A stretch of DNA of 64,000 bases, taken from the NCBI GenBank assembly GCA_018657525.1, contig JABHWZ010000005.1, positions 1 through 64,000 of the forward strand, given 5' to 3'. A model generated the notes under the pieces. That model made no database searches. It saw only the letters and a program-made list of their open reading frames with translations, and was not told the origin of the DNA. Source of the DNA: an archaeon. Its GTDB lineage: Archaea > Nanobdellota > Nanobdellia > Pacearchaeales > GW2011-AR1. Positions 31,250-40,555 of the stretch are shown here, piece after piece; the first letter of the stretch is position 1; each line of letters begins with the position of its first letter. The position numbers and the translations under genes are program-made.

Positions 31250-32872
31250 TCAACTCTCTTTTTTTGATTCTCTTAAAAATTCCTGATAATTCTTTTCTAT
31301 CCACCTAATAAACTTCTGATTTGATTTTATATTTAAATACGGGCTCATAGGATACCATTTTAAACAGGAAATTGGGCATCCATTAACATTTTTTTTATAA
31401 CATCTATTAAAACCAATAAACCAAGGTAATTTATTGTAATATTTTCTCTCCAAATAAGAATAAAACTTTTTTTGTACTCTATTTTGAGAAAGTACCTCAC
31501 TATCATTTCTGTTGTGATAAATACTAGCAAAAGAATCCCCTCGATTAGTTACAGAAAAAAAAGTTGCCCAACCATTAGAATCTTTATTCAAATTAAATAA
31601 ATTATCTGTCCTTTCAATCCTACTCCTCAAATCTTCAGAAATATAAAGATAATTTGCAAGGATAGAACTAATTCCATCCACTCCCAAAGTGTTTAAAGTC
31701 GCATACGCACTCACAATACCCGTAGCTGGGCGAGAAGTTTCAAGAGAATATTGTCCGGGTTTATACCCGCCATGATTAAAATCCTGGTGAATAAATACTT
31801 TCTTATCCGGACTAATATAATTCCAATCACCAGAATTTTTTAAAACAAATGCACTTGTAGAATACGGACAGAAACATGTCTTATGAAAATCAACCCCAAA
31901 TGAATCTGCATATTTTATGTCCTTTATCTGAGAATAAATAACTTCTAATTTATTTCTCACACTTTCTGGAAAATTGAGCCTATTAATCTTAAAATTATAA
32001 TCTTTAAAAAGCAAAAAAACCCATCCTATAACTGAATCAATATGTATGTGAGGAACATAATCTAAATTATACTTTTTACTCAAGCACCTGAGCCCTAAAG
32101 AAATTTTTTTAATAGGATCAATTACTAAATTAAAATTTGTACCTCCATTTAAAATAACACAAGCAATCTTATTTCCAGCTTTAATCAAACTCTCTACTTT
32201 TTTTAATAATGCATCTGCCTCAACAGAACCAAACTTAGAAGTTTTTATACGAATACAATTTTTCTTTCTAATCCCTAACCAATTACACAAAGTAACATGG
32301 CAAGAATGCCCTTCATCATTAGAAATTACATAAACATTTCTTGGCATACCCTTCTCAGAAAAATCCTTCACACACTTATTTATACCAATTTTTAAACCAT
32401 ACATATTAGTTCCAGTTCCACCAAAAGTAAAAATACCTGATGGATTCTTATTCCAATTACATAAAGAAGCTAAATACTCAGATAAATATATCTCCAAATT
32501 AGCAAGTTTACCACAAGCCACATCCCAAATAGCATTAGGATTAAGCAAAGATGTGATGGCACCTGCAGCAATAGTGGAATGGGGAGAGGGAGGAGTTATA
32601 TTAAACTGAGCCTGATTAGATTTCCAATTAATACACCCAGATAAAAAATTATTAAAATTTTTATAAACCTCCCGAGAATTTAATGGAGTTTGAGAAACAT
32701 TAAACTTAATACTATTACTTTCCCAAAAAGGTTTTTGTAAAGAAAAATCTCCCATCTCCAAAGATAATTTTTTCATTTCTTCTAAAAAATACTCCAAATC
32801 TACAGAAAACTCATTTCCAAATTTTTTCAATACATTTTTATCAACGAGATTTTCTCTTTTCATACTAAACAT
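31250..32872 (-). CDS. PLP-dependent group II decarboxylase-like protein
   Basis: PLP lysine motif DFHKTCFCPYSTSAFVLKN; GGTGTNMYGLKIG; start taken at MFSMKRENL to avoid overlap with divergent trpS. Confidence 0.78.
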   Translation of the reverse strand: MFSMKRENLVDKNVLKKFGNEFSVDLEYFLEEMKKLSLEMGDFSLQKPFWESNSIKFNVSQTPLNSREVYKNFNNFLSGCINWKSNQAQFNITPPSPHSTIAAGAITSLLNPNAIWDVACGKLANLEIYLSEYLASLCNWNKNPSGIFTFGGTGTNMYGLKIGINKCVKDFSEKGMPRNVYVISNDEGHSCHVTLCNWLGIRKKNCIRIKTSKFGSVEADALLKKVESLIKAGNKIACVILNGGTNFNLVIDPIKKISLGLRCLSKKYNLDYVPHIHIDSVIGWVFLLFKDYNFKINRLNFPESVRNKLEVIYSQIKDIKYADSFGVDFHKTCFCPYSTSAFVLKNSGDWNYISPDKKVFIHQDFNHGGYKPGQYSLETSRPATGIVSAYATLNTLGVDGISSILANYLYISEDLRSRIERTDNLFNLNKDSNGWATFFSVTNRGDSFASIYHNRNDSEVLSQNRVQKKFYSYLERKYYNKLPWFIGFNRCYKKNVNGCPISCLKWYPMSPYLNIKSNQKFIRWIEKNYQEFLRESKKES

Positions 32873-32901
32873 ATAAAAAGACGTATTTATATTATTATTG
32901 T

Positions 32902-33963
32902 ATGGTAAGTAAATTATTAGAAGACAATGAAAAACTGGTAATAGAATTTGGAGCAAAAAGAATCCAAGAAATAAAAAAGCTTCCTAATTTTTATACATTT
33001 AACAAAAATTTAATTTATTCTCATAGAGATTTTGATGTTTTCCTAAACGCACTACAAAAAGGAGAAAAATGCGCCATAGTTTCAGGAGTTAATGCATCTG
33101 GGACCCTTCATCTAGGTCATAAAGTAGTTTTTGATACAAATCTTTTTTTCCAAAAAGAATATAACCTACCAGTTTTTATTCCAATTTCAGATGATGAAAG
33201 CTTCGTAGCAGGAAAAGTCAAAACCCAAGAAGAAGCAAAAAAGAATGCAATGCGGTTAGCAAAAGAAATGTTGGCCTATGGTTTCGATCCAAACAAAACA
33301 TTTTTCATTATAGACAATATATATACAAATATTTACAACTTTGCATTCAAAACAAGTACAAAAATAAATTATTCAGAAATAAAATCTACCTATGGTTATT
33401 CGCCAGACCAGAACATAGGATTACATTTTTATCCGGCAGTTCAAGCAGCGCATATATTACTTCCATTCGAAAAGTTAGGAATAAAAAACATCTTAGTTCC
33501 AATTGGACCTGATGAAGATGCACATTTCAGAATAGCAAGGGATATTGCGGGAAAATTAGGCATACAAAAACCCTCAACAATTCATTTAAAATTTATCCCA
33601 GGATTAGATGGACAAAAAGCATCCAAATCAAAAAATAATGCAATTTTTCTTAATGATTCTCCAGAAATTCTAAAAAAGAAATGCGGAAAAGCTCTGTCTG
33701 GAGGAAAAGAAACAATCAAAGAACACAGACAGCATGGAGGAAATCCTGAAAAAGACATCTCTTGTCAATATTTATCAAACTTTATTTATGATAAAAACCA
33801 AACAGAAAAATTATTCGATAAATATAGGAAAGGAGAACTATTGAGTGGGGAAGTAAAAGAAATATTTTTTAAAGAATTTAATAAAATATTACAAAACTTT
33901 CAAGAAGGAGTAAAAAATATTAATCTAAAAGATTTAGAAAAGATGATTTTAAGAAATGAATAA
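32902..33963 (+). CDS. trpS: tryptophanyl-tRNA synthetase
   Basis: HLGH and KASKS signatures; SGGKETIKEHRQHGGNPEKDISCQYL typical of archaeal TrpRS. Confidence 0.85.
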   Translation: MVSKLLEDNEKLVIEFGAKRIQEIKKLPNFYTFNKNLIYSHRDFDVFLNALQKGEKCAIVSGVNASGTLHLGHKVVFDTNLFFQKEYNLPVFIPISDDESFVAGKVKTQEEAKKNAMRLAKEMLAYGFDPNKTFFIIDNIYTNIYNFAFKTSTKINYSEIKSTYGYSPDQNIGLHFYPAVQAAHILLPFEKLGIKNILVPIGPDEDAHFRIARDIAGKLGIQKPSTIHLKFIPGLDGQKASKSKNNAIFLNDSPEILKKKCGKALSGGKETIKEHRQHGGNPEKDISCQYLSNFIYDKNQTEKLFDKYRKGELLSGEVKEIFFKEFNKILQNFQEGVKNINLKDLEKMILRNE

Positions 33964-33964
33964 A

Positions 33965-34460
33965 AACGATTCTAACTCATAAATCTTATTCAAGATTTGT
34001 CAATATATTTTTCTTTTGCATTGTAGATTTGCTCGAAGAGTACACCTTGCGTGCTCTTTTTGAAAAAAGAAGGGGGAGGGCCGGGAATCTTCCGTCGGAG
34101 GCCATTAAAAGAAGATTCTCACTAACAAATCTTTGATAAGATTTGTCTAACTATTTTTCTTTTGCACTGTAGATTTTCTTTTTAAAAAGAAAATCCCATT
34201 TTCTATCACTGTAGTTTCTTTTTTCCGACAAAGGAGGAAAACTCGAAGCGACTATGAAAATCCCAAAAATAAGGGAAAATTTCATTCGACAAAGTCGAGA
34301 GCGAAGCGACTCGTTCGCTACTTTTTTTGAAAAAAGAACCCCAAAGGGAATCGTTCGCAGGAGGCAAAGAGAAAACGATTCTAACTCACAAATCTCTAAT
34401 GAGATTTGTCTACATATTTTTTTCTACCACTGTAGTTTCTTTTTTTGAAAAAAGAAACCC
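33965..34460 (+). repeat. intergenic array of multi-hairpin elements (about 4 copies, some partial)
   Basis: Repeating order H1, ACAAATCT/AGATTTGT hairpin, CACTGTAG, poly-T/poly-A hairpin; complete H1 at 34085-34118 and 34348-34381. Confidence 0.72.
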
Positions 34461-34493
34461 AATATTTATAAACATAATTTCCCAAAATAAGAT

Positions 34494-36470
34494 ATGAAAA
34501 AAGTGGCCTTAATATTCACAACATTAATATTCTTAACAGCAATTATTTCCGCAGACATTATCCTCTTACAACAACCAGAATCATTATATAATTTAGGTGA
34601 AGTCGTCGAAGTTTCTCTCAAAGTAACATCATTAAAAGAAATAAATAATTTCCTAACTCTAAACTTAATCTGTAACGGAGTAGAAACCGAGGTCCACAAA
34701 GAATATCTATTATTACAAGCAGGCGAAGAACAAGAATCCGACGCAAAAATCCCCCTAATCTCAAGTTTCACAAATAGAATCGCAGGAACTTGTTTAATCA
34801 AGGCAATCATCGGGGAGGAATTTATTTTATCAGACGAATTCGAACTTTCTAACTCAATAACAATAAGTGTGACAGATCAAACAACTGAAGTCAAACCTGG
34901 AAAATCATTCTTCATTAGAGGCGAAGCAAAAAAAGCAAAAGAACAAAACGTTAACGGATTTGTAGACATTTCATTAATTCAGGGCTCCTCATCAGGATTA
35001 CAAATCACAGACACAGTAAAAAAAGGATATCTAAATATCAACAGCACAATTCCCGAAAACTTCCCAGCAGGAGAATATTTAGTCTCAATGAACGTCTACG
35101 AAAAAGATATTGAAGATTCAATAACAAATCAGGGTTCTCTATCTACAAATCTTTTAGTCTCGCAAATCCCTACAAACTTAGAAATTTCACTTGAAGAAAC
35201 AGAAATAAACCCAAATTCTGAAATGAAAATCAAAGTTATTTTACACGATCAAACCGGAGAAAAAATACCCTCAATAACAATAATCAAAATTTTGAATGAA
35301 AATGGAAAACTCATTGAAGAAAAAGAACTATCAACAGATGAAGAGTATCAATACCCAATCAAATATAATCAAGCTCCAGCCGAATGGAAAATAGAAGCTG
35401 TGGCGGGCGAATTAAACCAAGAAAACTTTTTCACCATTAAATCATTTGCTAAAGTAGATGTTGAAATAATAAATAAAACAATTTTAATAAAAAATACAGG
35501 AAACGTTCCTTACAACGACACGATTTTAGTCCAAATTGGAGAAGAATCAATGCCAATTCAAATAAATCTAGAAGTTAACCAAGAACAAAAATATGCACTC
35601 AATGCCCCTGACGGAGAATATGAAATAGAAATTTTAGGCAAAACTCAAACAGTCATGTTAACAGGTAAAGCAATCAATATTAGAAAAATTGGAAAAATTT
35701 CAATCCTAATGTTTTCACCCCTAGTCTGGTTCTTTATGATTGGAATTTTAGGATTTGTAAGTTATCTATTTTTCAAAAAAGGTTACACAAAAACATTCAT
35801 CGGTTATATAACAAGAAGAAGGAAAAGAAAAAACGCAAAACCAATAACAGAAAAATCATTAGTTAACTCAAACAATAAAGCAGAAATTTCTTTATCAATT
35901 CATGGAGCAAGACAAAATACAAACTTAATCTGTTTAAGAATTAAAAATTTAAAGAAAAATGAAAAAATAAAAGGAGACATAGAAGAAACCCTTCAACAAA
36001 TCGTAAATCTTGCCGAAGATAACAAAGCAATAACCTACCAAAATCAAAACACAATATTCTTCTTATTTGTTCCAAGTTTAACAAAGACATTCAAAAATGA
36101 AAAAGGCACAATCCAGACAGCACAAATAATTAAAAAAACAATAGATCACCACAATAAAATATTTAAAAATAAAATTGAATACGGAATTGCATTAAATCAT
36201 GGAACAATAATAGCTCAAAAAGGAGAAGACTCCATCAAATTTATGAGCATGGGAACGCTGATAAGTGAGGCAAAAAAAATATCTAACGAAGCAAAAGAAG
36301 AAATTCTAATAAGTGAAAAATTTAAAGATAAATCTGCTACTAACATTAAAACAGAAAAAGTGCATCAAGGACAAACCCCAGCATATAAAGTAAAACAACT
36401 TAAAGAAGATAATCAAGAAAACCAAAAATTTATTTCTAACTTCCTTAAAAAGCTAGAAAAGCATAAATAA
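34494..36470 (+). CDS. membrane protein: exported beta domains, TM, cytosolic class III cyclase-like domain
   Basis: Signal/TM N-terminus, Ig-like segments, TM (FSPLVWFFMIGILGFVSYLFF), C-terminal EYGIALNHGTIIAQKGEDSIKFMSMGTLISEAKKISNEAKEEILISEKF. Confidence 0.6.
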   Translation: MKKVALIFTTLIFLTAIISADIILLQQPESLYNLGEVVEVSLKVTSLKEINNFLTLNLICNGVETEVHKEYLLLQAGEEQESDAKIPLISSFTNRIAGTCLIKAIIGEEFILSDEFELSNSITISVTDQTTEVKPGKSFFIRGEAKKAKEQNVNGFVDISLIQGSSSGLQITDTVKKGYLNINSTIPENFPAGEYLVSMNVYEKDIEDSITNQGSLSTNLLVSQIPTNLEISLEETEINPNSEMKIKVILHDQTGEKIPSITIIKILNENGKLIEEKELSTDEEYQYPIKYNQAPAEWKIEAVAGELNQENFFTIKSFAKVDVEIINKTILIKNTGNVPYNDTILVQIGEESMPIQINLEVNQEQKYALNAPDGEYEIEILGKTQTVMLTGKAINIRKIGKISILMFSPLVWFFMIGILGFVSYLFFKKGYTKTFIGYITRRRKRKNAKPITEKSLVNSNNKAEISLSIHGARQNTNLICLRIKNLKKNEKIKGDIEETLQQIVNLAEDNKAITYQNQNTIFFLFVPSLTKTFKNEKGTIQTAQIIKKTIDHHNKIFKNKIEYGIALNHGTIIAQKGEDSIKFMSMGTLISEAKKISNEAKEEILISEKFKDKSATNIKTEKVHQGQTPAYKVKQLKEDNQENQKFISNFLKKLEKHK

Positions 36471-36503
36471 AATCTTTTTAAACCGAGAATTACTTTTATT
36501 TCT

Positions 36504-37370
36504 ATGAAAGAAAAATGTATTGTAATGTTGTCTGGAGGACTTGACTCAAGATTAACAGTCAAAATTATGCAAAGTAAGGGTTGGGATGTAATTGCAGTAC
36601 ACTTCAACTTACCCTTCGGCAGCGGATGTTGCGACGAGAAATGCTCTTTTAATTTTTCACAAATGCAAGGAGTTAAATTAAAAATTTTTGATTGTTCTAA
36701 AGGCAAACTACTAAAAAAATATCTCAAAATAATTAAAGAAGCTAAACACGGACGAGGAGCAGGAGTTAATCCGTGTATTGATTGTAGAATATTTATGTTA
36801 CAAGAAGCAAAAAAATTTGCAGATAAAAAAAACATTAAAATTATCGCGACAGGAGAGGTAATCGGGCAAAGACCAATGTCTCAACAAAAAAAACAAATGG
36901 CAATTATAGAAAAAGCAACAAAATTAGGCAAAAGAATTAAAAGACCATTAATGGAATATTATCACATTCAAGGCAGACGAAGAACCAAACAAATGGAACT
37001 AGCTAAAAAATTCAAAATAGATTATCCAAGTCCAGGAGGGGGTTGTTTATTGTGTGAAAAAGAATTAAAAAAAAGATTAACATATTTATTAGACAAGGGA
37101 CTAGATGAAAAAGAAATTAAACTAATCTCGGTAGGTAGACATTTTTTAATAAATAATTGTTGGATAATTATCGGAAGAGATGAAAAAGAAAACAAAATTC
37201 TAAAAGAAATACAAACAGGAAAATTAATTGAACCAAAAGAACCCGGTCCAAGTGCACTTATTATAGATGGTACAAAAGAGATTGAGACTATTAGTAAAAA
37301 ATTAATTGATGCTTATTCAAAAAATGGCAGCCTACAAGACAGAAAAAAATTTGAGAAATGGAAAATATAA
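36504..37370 (+). CDS. tRNA thiouridylase-like PP-loop ATPase
   Basis: VMLSGGLDSRLTVKIM PP-loop, CIDCRIFMLQEAKK, ATGEVIGQRPMSQ. Confidence 0.78.
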   Translation: MKEKCIVMLSGGLDSRLTVKIMQSKGWDVIAVHFNLPFGSGCCDEKCSFNFSQMQGVKLKIFDCSKGKLLKKYLKIIKEAKHGRGAGVNPCIDCRIFMLQEAKKFADKKNIKIIATGEVIGQRPMSQQKKQMAIIEKATKLGKRIKRPLMEYYHIQGRRRTKQMELAKKFKIDYPSPGGGCLLCEKELKKRLTYLLDKGLDEKEIKLISVGRHFLINNCWIIIGRDEKENKILKEIQTGKLIEPKEPGPSALIIDGTKEIETISKKLIDAYSKNGSLQDRKKFEKWKI

Positions 37371-37909
37371 TGTGTCAACTATGCGAAACAAAACCAGTCT
37401 ATGAATTTACTAACAAAAGAAAACTCTGCAAAACCTGTTTTATTAAATGGTTTCAAAAAAAAGTTCTTTATACAATAAGAAAATTCAACATGATCAAATC
37501 AGGAGAAATAATTGCTTATAAAAAAGGCAACAAAATCAATGAAGTTGTTCTAGAAAACATTTTAAAGATGTATTCAGAAAAAGGCCATGTTACAATAAAA
37601 GAAAAAACTCAAAACTCAAAACTCAAAATAGCAATTCCAACAAACGCAGATACAGAAACCCATGCCATTATAGATGAATTATTTAATTCAAAACTAAAAA
37701 ATCATAATCCTGTAAATCAAAAAATTATAAAACCACTTTATCTATTCCTCAACAAAGAAATTCTCCTGTATGCTAAATTAAAAAATTTAAAATTTAACAA
37801 AATAAAAAAAGAAAAGAACAAATTAAAAGACTTTGTAAATCAATTAGAAAAAAAACACCCTGAATTAAAACAAGCAGTGATAAAGAATTGGTTAGGATTA
37901 AAAAAATAA
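37358..37909 (+). CDS. degenerate Ncs6/TtuA-like (Ncs2-like) protein, putative
   Basis: CQLCETKPVYEFTNKRKLCKTCFIKWFQKKVLYTIRKFNMI like the Ncs6/TtuA zinc domain but no SGGKDS; C-terminal KPLYLFLNKEILLYAKLKNLKF. Confidence 0.55.
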   Translation: MENIMCQLCETKPVYEFTNKRKLCKTCFIKWFQKKVLYTIRKFNMIKSGEIIAYKKGNKINEVVLENILKMYSEKGHVTIKEKTQNSKLKIAIPTNADTETHAIIDELFNSKLKNHNPVNQKIIKPLYLFLNKEILLYAKLKNLKFNKIKKEKNKLKDFVNQLEKKHPELKQAVIKNWLGLKK

Positions 37910-37918
37910 TTATTTTTT

Positions 37919-38716
37919 CTATTTAACAATTTCTTTTTTAACTACTTTTTTCTCCCCCTTAAACTTTTCAACAAAACTATTTATCTTAAATCCCACACTA
38001 AAAAATTTCCAAATAATTCCAGCTCCCAAAACTAAAACTCCCCAAACTAAAAATTTAACAAATACAGAAAAAGCTTCATTAAACATAAAAGTAAAAAATT
38101 GTAAAAAATCTATTCTAGCAAAAATTGACACAAACCAATCTAATTTTGAAAACGGCAAACTAGCTAAAACTATTAATCCCCCGGCTAAAATAAATGCATT
38201 AGAACGAATTTCAGTTAAAATAAAAATTACTCCTAATAATAAAAACAAAACAAATGCAACAAAATAAAACTTCCCTGAAAAATAATTCTTAGAATGTTCA
38301 GAAACCAAATAAAAAGGAATTCCATTCTCAGTTTCACAATCCAAAAAATTACAGTCATACTCTTGATAATAAATTTCTTTAACTTTATCATTAATAATTT
38401 TTGAGGTAAGATTTTCAATTCCCTGCACAACATCTACACACAAAATATTTGCAGATAAATCCCCCACACTATAATTCAAAGTAGTAGTATTCTGACAAAG
38501 CACTAATAAATTAGAATAATCATTTGCTAACGAGGGTACTAAAGTTTCACTCACTACCTCTTCAACAACAGGCACAAGCTCAGATTGAATATTTTCATAC
38601 TCCAATGAATTAGCTACAGTCAAAAACGCACCGCAAACTAACAACCCTACAAAAAATATCACTCCAATAATCACTAAAGCACTACCCCTTATTATTCCCA
38701 TAAAATATTTAAACAA
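37919..38716 (-). CDS. hypothetical membrane protein
   Basis: Several hydrophobic segments with Cys-containing extracytoplasmic loop. Confidence 0.65.
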   Translation of the reverse strand: MFKYFMGIIRGSALVIIGVIFFVGLLVCGAFLTVANSLEYENIQSELVPVVEEVVSETLVPSLANDYSNLLVLCQNTTTLNYSVGDLSANILCVDVVQGIENLTSKIINDKVKEIYYQEYDCNFLDCETENGIPFYLVSEHSKNYFSGKFYFVAFVLFLLLGVIFILTEIRSNAFILAGGLIVLASLPFSKLDWFVSIFARIDFLQFFTFMFNEAFSVFVKFLVWGVLVLGAGIIWKFFSVGFKINSFVEKFKGEKKVVKKEIVK

Positions 38717-38719
38717 AAA

Positions 38720-38908
38720 ATGTTTATAAATATTAGCATGAAAACAAAAAAAAGAGGAAGAGTTTGGTTAGGTTTATTTTTTATACTATTAGGTATAATT
38801 GGAGGATTTCTTCCAATCATCCAAGGATGGGTTTTCATTTTAATTGGAATAACATTAATCTTTGGTCCAAAAACTTTTAAATTTTTAAAGAAAAAGGTTA
38901 GAAAGTAA
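38720..38908 (+). CDS. small membrane protein
   Basis: WLGLFFILLGIIGGFLPIIQGWVFILIGITLIFGPKTFKFLKKK. Confidence 0.65.
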   Translation: MFINISMKTKKRGRVWLGLFFILLGIIGGFLPIIQGWVFILIGITLIFGPKTFKFLKKKVRK

Positions 38909-38919
38909 AGGAAGGTATA

Positions 38920-38994
38920 TTTTTTGAAATTTAATTAAATTTTGCGAGCGAAGCGAGTCCAAAGGGTGGTCTGTGGGAGGGCAATTTCAAAAAA
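38920..38994. repeat. inverted-repeat-bounded element B, copy 2
   Basis: ttttttgaaatt/aatttcaaaaaa terminal stem; interior taattaaatttt...GGGTGGTCTGTGGGAGGGC as in 26263-26341. Confidence 0.68.
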
Positions 38995-39002
38995 AACAAA
39001 AA

Positions 39003-39506
39003 TTATTCTTCTTGATTTATTACTTCTACTTTGTCAATATGATAATTTGATGAACTTCTCCATGGCCAACAAAGAGCTGATTTTGTACCATGAACCCTAA
39101 CTATCGCTCTTGTATTCACAGCATCATATAATTGTTTAGCGAGTTCTGGAACATTCTCTCCATTTCTTGCTTGTTCATCAAGACTAAAAAGTCCAGTAGA
39201 ACTCCTATTCCCTCCTCCAATAGCAAATTGGCCCTCATAAGTATCCCATATAAAACCCTCTCTACCAAAACTTAGAACTTGCCCTTGATAAACTGAATCT
39301 TCCACCTGAACATCATTTAATTTACAGGCTCCAACAACTAAACTAATAGCAGCCAATCCACCAAATATCCAATTTCTTGGCTTACCAAAACAACCATTCC
39401 ACTCATTAGCATTTTGATACCAACGTTTTACACCTCTGCAAACCTTTTTCATTTTAAATCCAATTGATTTATTAGGTTTTTGTTCTTCTTGAATTTGTTC
39501 TTCCAT
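39003..39506 (-). CDS. hypothetical single-TM protein
   Basis: TM NWIFGGLAAISLVVGACKL; exported-like C-terminal domain. Confidence 0.6.
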   Translation of the reverse strand: MEEQIQEEQKPNKSIGFKMKKVCRGVKRWYQNANEWNGCFGKPRNWIFGGLAAISLVVGACKLNDVQVEDSVYQGQVLSFGREGFIWDTYEGQFAIGGGNRSSTGLFSLDEQARNGENVPELAKQLYDAVNTRAIVRVHGTKSALCWPWRSSSNYHIDKVEVINQEE

Positions 39507-39576
39507 ATTAACAATAAAATAAAATAAACCTTTATAAATATTTATATACTTTAACTATTATAAAATTACAGCAAAT

Positions 39577-40470
39577 TCACATCCTTTCTAATTTTTTAAT
39601 TCTCTCTTCTATTGGAGGATGAGTTGAAGTTAAACCCTTAAAGGGGTTTGCAAAAAACATTGGGGCAACTGCTTTTGAAACCTGTTTTTCTGGTTTAACT
39701 AAATCGTTCTTAATCTTTTTCAAAGCATTAATTAATCCATCCGGATAACGCGTAAATTTAACCGCAGTCGCATCAGAAGCATATTCTCTTTTTCTTGAAA
39801 TACTTAATTGCACTAACTTAACAACAATCGGCGCTAATATAGCAAGGACAACTCCAATTAAAATATATACTCCTTTCCCCTTGTCATCTCTATTCCTAAA
39901 CCACAAACTCCTTAAAAAAATCTCAGAAATAATTGCTACCATCCCAACCATAACCGCCACCAAAGTCATATAACGAACATCATAATTTGCAACATGACTC
40001 AATTCATGAGCCAAAACCCCTTCTAACTCCCGCCGATCAAATTTCTCTAGGGCCCCTGCAGTCACACAAACAACAGCGTGCTGTGGATCACGTCCAGAAG
40101 CAAAAGCATTAATCTGTTTCGACGGCATAACATAAAGTTCAGGCATAGGAAGACCAGACGCAATTGTCAATCCCTCAACTAATCGATAATACTCTTTATG
40201 CTCTGAGCGAGACGCCCTTTTAGCCCCAACAGACGCAATTGCAATCTTCGCTGAATTATAATAACTAATTAAAATATAACTAATAGAAAAAATAATTGCA
40301 AAAATCATAATTATAAAAAAATAACCTGGCTCAAACGCAAACGAAATTGCATAACCAAAAATTATCAAAACAATAAAAACAACAAACATCAAAAAAAAGC
40401 TCTTCCATTTATTGCTCGAAATTTCATCGCGAAAATCAACTCGTTTATATTCCATAGAAAACCAAAACAA
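39577..40470 (-). CDS. htpX: M48 protease HtpX
   Basis: HELSH zinc motif (VLAHELSHVANYDVRYMT), N-terminal TMs, STHPPIEERIKKL. Confidence 0.93.
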   Translation of the reverse strand: MFWFSMEYKRVDFRDEISSNKWKSFFLMFVVFIVLIIFGYAISFAFEPGYFFIIMIFAIIFSISYILISYYNSAKIAIASVGAKRASRSEHKEYYRLVEGLTIASGLPMPELYVMPSKQINAFASGRDPQHAVVCVTAGALEKFDRRELEGVLAHELSHVANYDVRYMTLVAVMVGMVAIISEIFLRSLWFRNRDDKGKGVYILIGVVLAILAPIVVKLVQLSISRKREYASDATAVKFTRYPDGLINALKKIKNDLVKPEKQVSKAVAPMFFANPFKGLTSTHPPIEERIKKLERM

Positions 40471-40555
40471 AAAGAGAATTTAAATGTTTATGTAGGGAAC
40501 AACAAGATTGATTTTTGAATTTGTAAAACGAAGAGATTTGAATTAGAGATTAATT

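Noticed and set aside
34254-34448. Plus-strand ORF 34254-34448 as a gene
   Set aside because: Lies entirely in the multi-hairpin repeat array; translation is repeat-derived.
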